A DNA stretch of 64,000 bases from Xiphophorus maculatus. Lineage: Eukaryota; Chordata; Actinopteri; Cyprinodontiformes; Poeciliidae. The stretch lies in assembly GCF_002775205.1 (NCBI RefSeq), contig NC_036447.1, positions 15,978,501 through 16,042,500 on the forward strand, in the 5' to 3' direction. The notes under the pieces were generated by a model. It saw nothing but the letters and a program-made list of their open reading frames with translations, did not search any database and had not been told where the DNA came from. Position 1 is the stretch's first letter, and each line of letters starts with the position of its first letter. Both the position numbers and the translations under genes were made by a program. Positions 24,691 through 36,087 of this stretch are shown here, piece by piece.

Positions 24691-27555
24691 GTGGGAAAAA
24701 GGGCAGCCTGATGTATGGGCTCTGAGCAGGACAGATGGAAACAGAAGAGGCCAAACATGAGGCGGAAGAAAGTTTAATGTTGGGACAGTTCGGAACATCT
24801 CACCATCATTCTCACAAATTCCAGAATGGAGCTCGGTGTTCACAGGAGGATTCTGTGCAGATCAGCGACAGTGAAAGCTGGATTACTGGTGCGGTACATT
24901 ATGAACCCAGCAAAGCTGCTGGCTCCATGAAGAGATACAGAGAGAACTGCAACATTCCTGCTTCCGAACAAGCATTGTTCCAATCGGGATTCTTCAAGAT
25001 GAACGGAGACTTAATGAATGGAGAGTTGAAGCATGGATTCGCAGAGCAGTCCTTAGCAGTCCACCAAACTAAGAAAATAAAAGTAGATGGTGACATGAAA
25101 GAAAACGGTGACTCAAGCCGTAATTTTGTGAAAAACCTCTCTGAGTTGACAAAGAAAACTGAAATGGAACAGACTTCTGCTCAGACTGATATTAATTTTG
25201 ATATAAGAAACTGTCGCATACCTAACAGGGATATTTTCAGCCGACCACGAAATAAGTCTGTTCCAAATGGTGCTGTATCATCTTCCTCAACCATAGAAAG
25301 TACTCCCGGTGATCTGTTGGAAAAAACCTTGTCTCAGTATTATCCTGAGCAAGTTTCTATTGCAACACAAGCATCTGGATCACAGCTGGATACTGTCAAT
25401 GACTCACTCGCCACACGCTCAGTTGGTGAAGGTGCTCAACCTCCTGCTGTAACCTCAGGGCTGTCAGAGTCACAGCACCAGCAGCCACCTGCAACATCCG
25501 CAGAAGGTGTTAACAGCTACAACTCTGGCAACTATTTAGTAAATGGATATTCTAGTAACTTTGGAGTAAATCAACAGCAACAGCTTTCATCTTGCTCTGG
25601 TCAAGAGATAGTTCTGGGGGCACAACAGCATCCCAGTGGGGCACAATGTTTTCCAGATAACACAAACCCTCAAGGTAAATATACAAAAACCCAGCAGGAA
25701 TACAACCCAAGGTCATTTCTGAACCACAATAACCCCTCGCAGGCTGCAGAGGCAGGTGGATATGGATCTCTTCTTATTACTGGTGCAAATGAGAACAGCC
25801 AAAATGACAATGGAGCTGGTCTGTATCATGACACCAGCATGGGACTCCAGTATGGGACTCAAGGTCAGAATTTTCAGGATAACTCTGGGCGACAGCATCA
25901 ACCTGATGGTCAAATGGGAAACAGCCTCCAGCAGAGCAGTAACTCTGTGTCAGTAAACGGTGTGGAGGATACACATCAACAGAGAGTCAACATTTCATGT
26001 TCCACTCCCAGCCAAACTAATTGGATAGAAAGGAATCTTTCACATTCCCAGCAGCAGCCAACGCAGTGCACAGCATCCCAGGCAAAAGAGCAAGAGCTGT
26101 GGAGAGCTAAGCCTCAGTCAGAACAGCAGACCACCAGCCCCCCAGTTCAAAACCAGATACTGGAGCCAAACCAAGTGCAAAGGTACAGCGAAACGCAGAC
26201 ACAAGGGCTTTTTACAGACACCAGCCGAGGGTCTAACAGCTCGCTTCAAAAACAGCCAGACTGCCTACCTGCTCACATGCAATGTGCTTCAGTTCAGCAC
26301 AACACTGCCCCTGAGTGGCAGCAGTCCAACTCTAAAGCACCTCAGATGCAGCAACATTTACTCCAGAAAATGCCTGAGACAAAAAACTTCCCTCAGAATC
26401 AACAATCTAACTGCTACCTCTCCCCAATGGAATCAGAGCACTTTCACGAGGACAAAGACTTGCAGGAGATATTGTCAGTAGAGTTTTTAACAACACAACA
26501 GCAGCACTGTCATCTTCAACGCCCGCTGTCCCACCCACCACAGTTTGAAGCCCAGCAGCTCAAATCTCCTACCTACCGACCTCGCAGCCAGCCTCCACCA
26601 GGCCAACACCAGCTTCAACCAGATCAGCCTTTCAGTAACGACCATCAACACACTGACCAATCAGCATTCGCCTACAATAACACAGAGATGCAACAACTAC
26701 AACATCAAAGACAGTGTCTTGAAAACTCAGGCAGCCAAAACCTCAAACAGTTTCAACCACAGCAGCCTAACAACCACTGCCATGAGCCCAACCAGGTGGA
26801 CTTAGCCCAGACTTCTTCACAGTCACAACCTCACCTACCACAGGGTCTGTTCAGCCAACAGTCAGGAACACGGATGTATCCCAAAGCTGAGGAGCAGACG
26901 AGGGCTTCTTGCACTCAGTTCCAAACTGGACCTCGACTACCTCTGGGACCAGCAGGTCCCCATGTTGACTTTCAGAGGCATGCGGCTCTTCGCATGCGTC
27001 TATTACAAAGGCAGGAACGCCATGGCCCTTCTCAACTCCCTCGAAGCCCAGTTGACTCCAAACAAAACCTTGGAGCTGTAAAACTGGAAAACAGCCCCAG
27101 ATTCGAGCTGCCCACCTCATGGCAGCAGGAACAGCCGTTTATGGCCCGTGATGCAGGGATGGGTGGGGTCAAGATCAAGACTGAAAGTCAACAATCACTA
27201 TGTGTTCAAGACAAGAAACCAGGGAACATTCTTGCCTCTATGGAACAAAGCTTGAGGCAGTACAAGCTCTCAAATCTATTCGAGAAGAAACCTCTTGTTA
27301 ATTCATCAAATAAAGTCAAAGTGGAATCCTCAGGGGCTGTCACCATACTATCAACAAACATGGATATGAGTGGGACAGACTCAACGCCCACAGCAGCTTC
27401 TGTTCTGAAAAATACCCTGTTCTCCACTCCCAAGAAGGAACAACTCCTTAAAAATTTCATAGATTCCCCCATGAAGTTGTTAGATACCCCAGTAAAGAAT
27501 CTTCTGGATACCCCCATGAAAACTCAATATGAGATCGCATCATGCCACTGTGTTG
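24691..27555 (+). other. tet2: tet2 first coding exon with 44-nt leader (2865 nt)
   Basis: The acceptor is a pyrimidine-rich tract ending tactctgcag at 24690; the donor gtaagt begins at 27556. The exon carries over half of the protein, as the corresponding large exon does in mammals. The leader from 24691 to 24734 contains two upstream ATGs (24711 and 24715). Translation is Gln-rich, with many short QQ and QQQ runs but no long pure polyQ tract. Three of the four psi-K-x-E SUMO-type motifs of the protein lie near its 3' end (VKLE, IKTE, VKVE). Confidence 0.93.
24711..24777 (+). promoter_or_regulatory. two upstream ATGs just before the tet2 start, one overlapping it
   Basis: ATG at 24711 opens a four-codon frame that ends with TGA at 24723-24725, ten bases before the main ATG. 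ATG at 24715 is in another frame and runs 20 codons across the main start to TAA at 24775-24777. The main ATG at 24735 has C at -3 and G at +4, so its context is not optimal and leaky scanning or reinitiation would matter. Confidence 0.5.
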
Positions 27556-30500
27556 GTAAGTCTCATCCTGTGGGTGATGAAATGTGATCAATGGTTTAGG
27601 TTGTAAATCTTAACATTTTATGCCTTATTTAATTTAGATCAAATCATTGAGAAGGATGAAGGTCCATATTACACTCATTTGGGCTCAGCACCTACTGTCG
27701 CTGGCATTCGAGAGCTGATGGAGAAAAGGTAATCCACAAATTAAAAGAGCATTAGAGGAAAGCTGACAATATTTTACAACTTCTGTTTGGTTTTTCTTAA
27801 CGTTTTATTATGTTTTGAAGGTCTGGCATCACTGGACCAGCCATCAGGATTGAGAAAGTAATTTACACCGGCAAGGAGGGGAAAAGTACACAAGGATGCC
27901 CCATAGCCAAATGGGTCTGAAGATATTTTTTTGTATTTTATTTGTAATCTGATAATTTGGCTGCAATTAAATATTTCTGTGATACCTGTGTGTGCTCTGT
28001 TTCAGGTGATTCGGCGAGCAAGTGTAGAGGAAAAGCTACTGGTTTTGGTGCGTGAGCGTACTGGTCACAGATGTGACACTGCCTGCATCATAATTGTAAT
28101 TCTGGTCTGGGAAGGCATCCAGCCCAGCTTGGCTGACCGCCTCTACCTCGAGCTGAGTGAAACTCTAACAAAACATGGAGCTCATACACAGAGACGCTGT
28201 GCTTTCAATGAGGAGTAAGTTACAGCATTGCAGTACTCAGAAGTGTCTTATAATTAAATCCATGTCATACTGCATTGATGCAATAATTGATGCAAAATGA
28301 ACCTCAATGTTTTGAGCACATATACAGTACAGTACATGAACATACTGTACTGCTGATCCTTTTGTTTATATTATATTAAAATTTTCTGACAAACTAAATC
28401 TTGGGTTTTCATTGGCTGCAAGTCATCTAAATTAAAGAAATAAATGCTTGAATACATCACTGTTTAATGAGTCCATATATATATATATTTTCTAACCTGA
28501 TTATTTAAATAAAATAACTTCTTCATATTTAGTTGTTTTGAATACTTAAATATTAGAAATGCGTTATGTTCAAGTTATACGCCCACAGTGTAAATCTATT
28601 CAGTTATTCAAAGTACTTTAGCTAAGTTTGTTTTGTCAACTCTCTCTAGTTGGTTTAACACAGAGATATGTTACCTGTACACTTTCAGGAGGACCTGTGC
28701 ATGCCAGGGCTTTAATCCTGAAGCCAGCGGTGCATCTTTCTCTTTTGGCTGCTCTTGGAGCATGTACTATAATGGCTGCAAGTTTGCCCGAAGCAAAATC
28801 CCAAGGAAGTTTAAGCTACTAGGAGATGATGTCAGAGAGGTACTTAATACAAATTATGTTGAGGATCATGGCTGTAGCCAAATTAAAAGCACTTATATTT
28901 AACTTGATGTTAATAACTTGATGTTAAACATTCTGTTTTTTTAGGAAGAGAATATTGAGAAAAGTTTTCAGAATTTGGCAACATTACTGGCTCCTTTGTA
29001 TAAAATTATGGCCCCTGAAGCCTATGGAAACCAGGTGAGTATATCTTGGTATTATAAAACCTTAATACATCAAATAATTTCCTATTTATCTACTAAAATA
29101 ATATACACATTAATAAAAGACATAGTTGATCCTGAGATCAAATAAGCAAAAGCTAGGAGGCTTTTAAATTATTATTAGACCATCATTTCAAAGTAATGTT
29201 GTGAAATTTGTACTTTCTGACTTTAATGAGGGCACTTAGTAAAATAAGGAGTTGCAAAAACATCTTAATATGACCATAACATTTATCATTTACAAGATTT
29301 TTTTTCACTATGTGTCTTAAAAAGGATCATATTTGATAATAGCGTGACAGAATCTACACGTCTGAAGGATTGTGTGTGAAAATGATCTGCACAAAGAAAA
29401 CACCATTAGACATAGATTAGACAGATTAGACAGTTCTTACATTTCTGGCAGGGTTTTTGTAAGGTTTTGAGTTTTTGTATTTCCTCTTGGTATTGTCCAT
29501 AGGTAGAACATGAACACAGGGCCCCAGATTGTCGCTTGGGGATCAAGGAGGGACGACCTTTCTCCGGAGTGACTGCATGTTTGGATTTTTGTGCCCATGC
29601 TCATAGAGACCTCCACAACATGCAGGGAGGAAGCACTGTGGTAAGCGTGGGAACATAGGAAACATGTTTTTACACTCCCTTGTCAAAGTATTCATGCTCC
29701 CATAGTATTGTCATATCTTCTCTTGTTGCAACTATAAATCTAAATATTTTTATTGGGATTTTTGTTAATAGGTCAACACATAGTTGGGGATAATTGTAAA
29801 ATAGAAAGAACATTTTTCTCAATTTCCAATTTTTTTTCAAATGAAATTCTGAGATACCAAATAACCCTGAATAATATCCATAGTATAGATAAAAGAAATG
29901 TAATCTATATAATATGTAATGTGCACCTCTATGTAATCCATATGTAACTTATTACATTTATGTAACTTATTCTGGCATGTACCTTTTTTCCCAGGTGTGC
30001 ACATTAACGAGGGAGGATAATCGAGATATCGGAAAGATACCAGAAGATGAGCAGCTCCACGTCTTACCTCTTTACAAGGCTTCTAGCACTGACGAGTTTG
30101 GCAGTGAGGAGGGCCAGCAGGAAAAAATAAAATCAGGGGCCATTCAAGTCCTCAGTGCCTTCCGTCGTCAGGTGCGCATGCTTGCAGAGCCTGCCAAGTC
30201 TTGCCGGCAGAAGAAACTGGATGCTAGAAAAGCGGCTGCCAACAAGAATGCCATGCTGGAAAGCTCAAATGATAAGGCAGAAAAGGCCCTTTTGGCCAAG
30301 TCAAAGGCTGGCACTTATGAGAACACTGTCCAGAGCACTCCATTTACAGGTAGAGAAACATTTTATAAAGACTTTTTTGGGAAACTCCCATTTTAAAATA
30401 TGGCTCAGTGATATGACCTAAAATTCATTTTTGATTTATGTGAGCTTTACTGCGATATGCAATTGATATTGTGATATTAAAATTGTGCTCCTAACCACTG

Positions 30501-32184
30501 TATTCATGCCCCACTCTGTGTTGTAGTGGTGTTCCCAGACTCACCCTCATCTTTAAAGTCAACAGGATAAAAACAAACCTTACACCTGTACCTGCATATA
30601 ATCATTTAGTAGAAGCAACTTTCAATCATTCCAACTCCAAACCAAGAGTTTGTCTCAAAGTGAAAACAGTAGATTAGACTGGCAAATGAACTTAACAAAA
30701 ACAACCAATAACCACTATTTTATGCTCTCTAAGGGGTCAAATACTTTTTTCACAGCACTATCTACTTAATGAAAAAACTGATTGGTAAAACGTGACATGA
30801 AATCAATTTGTTTTCATAAGTTTTTTCTTCTTTGGTCTTTTGTTTTCTAGGTGCTGTGGGAGCCCCCCTTCAGTCAGGTCACCCATCATATCCCCTCGGG
30901 GTTATGCCACAGCAAATTCAGCAACCACAGGCCATGTGCCCCCCTTACCCTTCCTCACCAAACACTGCTCTCCCAAGGTTCTCTAACAGTCCTGGCTCTT
31001 TTCCAGGCTCTCCAAAGCCAGGAAGCATGTACCTTGCTCAGCCATCAACACCTGCCAACCATTTCCTCTCTTCACTTCCAAACTCATACATGAATGGGCC
31101 AAATCGTCCACAACCAGGTCACCAATGTAACGGAGGAATGCCTGTTGAAAGTTACCATCAGTTCTATGCACCAAACCAAAATCAGCTGGACGCTTATCGC
31201 CAACAGCGGCCAGGGTTTTTCCCTGAGCAGCAGTATGGTGCCCAACGCTTTGAGCTCAATTATCCATCTAGGTACAGTCAACCAGGCTTCCAAGTCAATG
31301 GTTACAGTGCCATGCGTCCACCTCAGCCCATGAGACACTATGGTCCTTTTGGCAACAACAGAACCTCAGATGCCCGGTTCATTGACACCCTAACAGGAGC
31401 ACCCTCTGTTCATGGTGGCATGGATTATACACTTACTGTAAGTAAAGGCAATCAGTTTGGAGAATACCCAAGTTCATACTTGCCGCAGAGTCCACACATC
31501 CCAGGCCGTGATTCCTTCCCTATGCAACTTAATACAGACGTGGCCATTCCTAATCCACAGATGCTCCCAGCTCAAATCAGCAGTGGCTGTTTAAACCCTG
31601 AAACACAGTCACGGTTGGGTCTTCTCAATGGTGGACATATAGCCTCCAATATTAAGTCAGAGCCTGGAACGCCTCAGACACCCACAATCCCCCAAAAACC
31701 AGAAATGTGGTCAGACAACGAGCACAATTTCTTGGATCCTGAGATTGGTGGTGTGGCTGTAGCTCCAAGTCATGGCTCTGTACTCATTGAGTGTGCAAAA
31801 CGAGAGCTACATGCCACAACACCCCTCAAAAACCCAGACCGCAACCACCCAACACGCATTTCCCTTGTCTTCTACCAGCACAAGAATCTGAATGAGGCAA
31901 AGCATGGGCTGGCCATGTGGGAAGCTAAGATGGCAGAAAAGGCTCGCGAGAAAGAGGAAGATGCAGAGAGGAATGGCGGGGAAGGGACTCCGAGCAAGAG
32001 CAGCAAGAAAGGGGGTAAGCGGGAGCATTCAGAGTCTTCAGAGACTACAGGAGAACCTCCATACAAGCGTTTCATAAAGGCACTAATGGAAGGATCATCA
32101 TCATCGTTCACAACTAATACTCACGTCATCACAACTCCATATGCATTCACCAAGGTCACAGGGCCTTACAGTCAGTTTGTGTAG
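24735..32184 (+). CDS. tet2: Tet methylcytosine dioxygenase 2, complete coding region in nine exons
   Basis: Fe(II)/2-oxoglutarate dioxygenase that oxidises 5-methylcytosine in nuclear DNA. Coding exons: 24735-27555, 27638-27728, 27821-27914, 28006-28214, 28689-28839, 28945-29034, 29503-29640, 29995-30349, 30851-32184. They join to 5283 nt (1760 aa; human is about 2000). The Gln/Ser-rich N-terminal half carries conserved blocks: [11 protein letters not shown] near residue 193, HAALR near 747, and NFIDSP followed by two LLDTP repeats near 907. The Cys-rich domain then runs from CHCV through CACQG and FGCSW, and the double-stranded beta-helix follows. Iron ligands are H1186 and D1188 (HRD in AHAHRDLHN) and H1637 (ELHATTPLK); R1652 (HPTR) is the expected 2-oxoglutarate contact. 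A long low-complexity insert splits the catalytic fold, as in other TET2 proteins. There is no CXXC domain, as expected for TET2. The ATG is in frame close to the exon start. Identity is near certain; the long N-terminus is the least conserved part. Confidence 0.97.
28380..28530 (+). mobile_element. terminal fragment of a Tc1/mariner element in a tet2 intron
   Basis: Segments ttgggttttcattggctgcaa and aaagaaataaatgcttgaa correspond to the right end of the family seen at 46150-46838. It lies between the tet2 exons ending 28214 and starting 28689. Confidence 0.5.
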
Positions 32185-32721
32185 AAAACAACCTCTAAGG
32201 AACTTGAAGGTGCTGCAACCCAAACCACATGCATCAAATCACTATCGGCAACCATGTGATGGAAAAACAAATGGGCTACGTTTCTCAACTCTCACACAAC
32301 CGAGCTTTACTAGTTGATCCTACTGAGGTAACTATTGCAATACCAGAAAAACAGTGGTGCTTTCAGTCTAACACACAAGGAACTTTTTCAGCTGGAAACA
32401 AAGTTTCTCTTAATGGTGGCTTTATTTTTCTTACAAAATTTCTAATATTTGCATAAAACACTGACTTTCAAAAGTCTAAGACTCACGGTGCTGAAAAGTA
32501 TGCTTATCACCACTTTCAAATGCCTTCACACTAAAACCAGAATACACTCTACAAGAGACTCACAGTTCATCTACTGGTAACTGTCTAAAATCACCCGACA
32601 TCACCCATCATTTTTAAGAAGTCAGTGTTTCTAAGAGCACTTTTTAAAAAAAAATTTGAGTTTAATGTTTCAGACATTAAATTAAAAATTACAATCTGAT
32701 CATGCTGTATAGCAAATATAT

Positions 32722-33330
32722 ACAGGTGCATCTCAGTGAATTAGAATACCTTTAAAAATGTAATTTATTTTAGCAATTCAGAGCAAAGCAGTTACACCCA
32801 TTTAATAGGACCATTACAGAGTGGTGTATCTGAAGTGTTTATTTCTGTTGCTTTCAGTGATTATGGCTTACTGCAAATGAAAACTAATTTATTAGCTTCT
32901 TAGCTTTTCTTCATAAAAACAATCAAAAAGTTTTTTCATATTGAAATGTGGGTCTATATTAAAGTATGTCTTTGTTGAGGCTTTTTGCATAAATTTCTGC
33001 ATCAGTACAGTGTTGCATTATGCTGATTACACCATGGCTCTACTGAGGTGCTTACTTAAATAACAGCCTCCAGCTTTTCTTCTTGTTTGGTGCTTCTGTT
33101 GATAATACTCCGCTGGTTGTCTAAGAGTTTTAGATCTGTGAGCATCTCCTTAAAGCTTGTCAGCAAAGGAAAGCAGGACGGGACTCGTGACTGTACTGAC
33201 TTTGGACTTTATAAAACACAGTTGATCAAAACCAACAGATGACTTGGGTCCTCAAATCATCACTGAATGGAAAATTTACATTGAATCTCAAGAGTTTACT
33301 GAACATTTTCCTTCCTCTCAACTTTACATC
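32722..33330 (-). mobile_element. Tc1/mariner relic inside the tet2 3' UTR
   Basis: Starts tacaggtgcatctcagtgaa, the end of a common teleost Tc1 family. Further in, minus-strand coding remnants correspond to the transposase catalytic region (around 33150-33290: agcttgtcagca, ttggactttataaaacac). Many indels and stops; inactive. Its last few hundred bases are missing. Confidence 0.7.
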
Positions 33331-36081
33331 AATTAATATTGGAGCAGTTACATAAGTAATTGTAAAAAGTCTCAAAAGATCTAATGATCATTTTAAGGTC
33401 TTAGTATTGATTGTAGCAAACCTTAAAATCTAACAGCGTGTTTGAGATTGTTAATTTGCTCTTTCCCTTATTTTTGGTTTCATGATATTCATTTTGAATA
33501 AATGTATTTATTGTGCTGTGCTTTTCGGTAATACAGCTGCACTACTTAATGTATCCATGTAATGAAGTGGTGTGTAAAAGTTTTATCTTGAGAGAAATAT
33601 TTGTGCTTGTGAGGCTTTTCTTATAAACTCTTATAGATATATAGTCTTTTAAAACATGTTTCATACTTTTTGAGAACATCAGCAATATGTTTTATTATTA
33701 TTTTTATTGTTATTGGAGTAGTTACAACAAAGTAGAGAAAAAAGAAATCAGGCCAAATAACTCACTGCTATCTGATACCAAGTCAGCAGTACACACCATC
33801 ATTGTGTAAGCCATTTTATATCCATATCTGTTTTAAAAACCTTTTTTATTGGTCTTATGTAGAAGAAGATGAATATTATTTTATTTTTTATTTGCTGGCA
33901 GCCATAGCAATCTGAAGTAACAGAAAACTGTGCTATATGTCAGACTGTCAAAATGAATTTATGAGTTTGAATTGATATAATTCAAGTTCCCAATAATATT
34001 GTAATTTATGGAGATGCATCTGTTGTACTTAGTTCAAGTACCTGGAAAGAAAATTAACTTGTCATCTTATTGGTGCTTTTATCACTATCTGGTGTAATTT
34101 ATACTGTAAAATTGAGCCATTCATGTGGTGCATTCTAAACATTTTGGGGACAAAATATATATATATATATTTTCTCTTTAGTTTTTAGCAGGTTTACTTT
34201 GCTGTTTTCTGTGACTGTTTTTATAGCTCCTTACTGTAGATTCTCCAAATATCCTGGCTTGTGAATATTGCATGTAGTTTTATGTCTGTGGTGCTCAGTA
34301 AATGTGCTTTTATACACTGAGGAACACAAAACAGGGTAAGCTCAGTGTCAGAGGGCAGCTGACTTGCTGTAGTGATTGAATTAAGATGGACAGGTGAGAT
34401 TTGTACAGTAAGTTAATTACCCATATTGGACTTTTGGGATTTATGTTGTAAATTATGCCGGGTGTCATTGTGTTTCTTTAGGTTTCAACTGATTAATTTT
34501 AACAAGGTGCTATTCAACCTAGTAGAAATGTACAATGTGAAACGTTTGACGAAATGAAAAGGCTTATAAATAATGTACAGCATAAACCTGTCATATACCT
34601 CAAAACTAGCTCGGCAATAGGATTATTACATATCGGTCATTTTCTTTAGGTGCTACTTTCACAATATTAGGCCACCAAAAGGCAAAAGGAAGCTCTTGTT
34701 TTTACTTTCAGTGTGCTTTGAAAGTGTTAGTTGAACTTTAACATTACTGTAAAATCAGGGACATTTTTAACTAATTATGTGTGCATCTTTTGAAAATCTA
34801 TGTTCATCAAATCGTTTTTTGTTTTTTTTTTTACAGTTAGGGACTCGTTCTGAATCCTGATTGTGTTCTTGTTTAATAGATTTCACATAAGTTCAAATGA
34901 AAAACAGATGCTATTCTGCAAAATTTCTATTTTAGCTAGTGAGAGGGTATTTTCTTCAAAATTAATCAACATATATGCACTCAGTAGACAAAAGGGAAAA
35001 ATATTGACTAAGTTAAAGCAATCTGTTTGCCTTTGCTACGCAAGACCACAGCAGTAATTAATGTGACTGCACGTTTTGCGCCTGCATGTTAGTAAATTTA
35101 ATTTATAACCACTGAGCAACTTAATTATTTCTTACACTTAATTATGGCAATTTAACTGAAAATCAGTCGTACTTTAACAAAAACTCTCCCCAATTCTTTC
35201 ACATATTGATTACTTTGAAAGCACTTCATTTATTTTTTAGTAAAAGAAGTATGTAGTAAAAAAATTTAAATGTTTTATTTAAACAAATTGTACATGTGTT
35301 TAAAAAAAAAAAGAGATAAATTATGTTACATTGTACATAGCAAGAATTTGTATTGCAGGAGTACAACTCACTGATATTCACATTGGGCTCTTTTTATTCT
35401 GTCAAATAGACCCTTGGCTCCACATATATGACCTTTAAAATAAATTTAAAAAATAATAACTGGAGCTTTTCAAGGTGAATGAAATGAAATGACAATGGAT
35501 CATCCAGGAAGTTTTACTATTTGTTTGTAAATACTACACTCACATTCACAGCAATGTTTACAGTTATAGAAGCTAGCTCAGTTCTTTAGAGGCTCTGGTT
35601 TATAATCGTTTTGTAAAACGAATCTTCATAATATTAAATAAAGAAGGTTGGATATCATTGTACAGGACCCAGCTACAGTAGCAGGTTGTCGATGAGAAAG
35701 CCGAGGCACCAGAAGCGGGTTTAAAGCATAGCCATACTTGAAGATGCTTCAGAGTGTTTCTGAGTGAGTCAACTTTACTTGAATGACTTTCCTGACTTAA
35801 CCTGTATATTTTATGTGCTGAACTCAGCGAGGTTAAGCCAGCTGTTTGTACACACTTGGTCTTTTTGCAGTTAGACACTAAAAAAAGAAAAAATGAAAAA
35901 AAGGTAAAAAAAAATTTTACAAAATTTTGCCCAAGTTCTCTCGAAGTTCGGTATGCTAAAACAATAAAATGAGGTTGGCTGTTAATACTGTAAGTATTCT
36001 AATGTACTGGATGCAGTTTATTTGAAAGCTGTTAATTGTATCATTCCTGATGTTGCCGACATGTGGGTGTTCCTTTTTTTT

Positions 36082-36087
36082 AATAAA
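36082..36087 (+). terminator. poly(A) signal AATAAA, likely tet2 distal 3' end
   Basis: Canonical hexamer following a T-run, about 3.9 kb downstream of the tet2 stop and before the convergent ppa2 gene. Confidence 0.5.
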
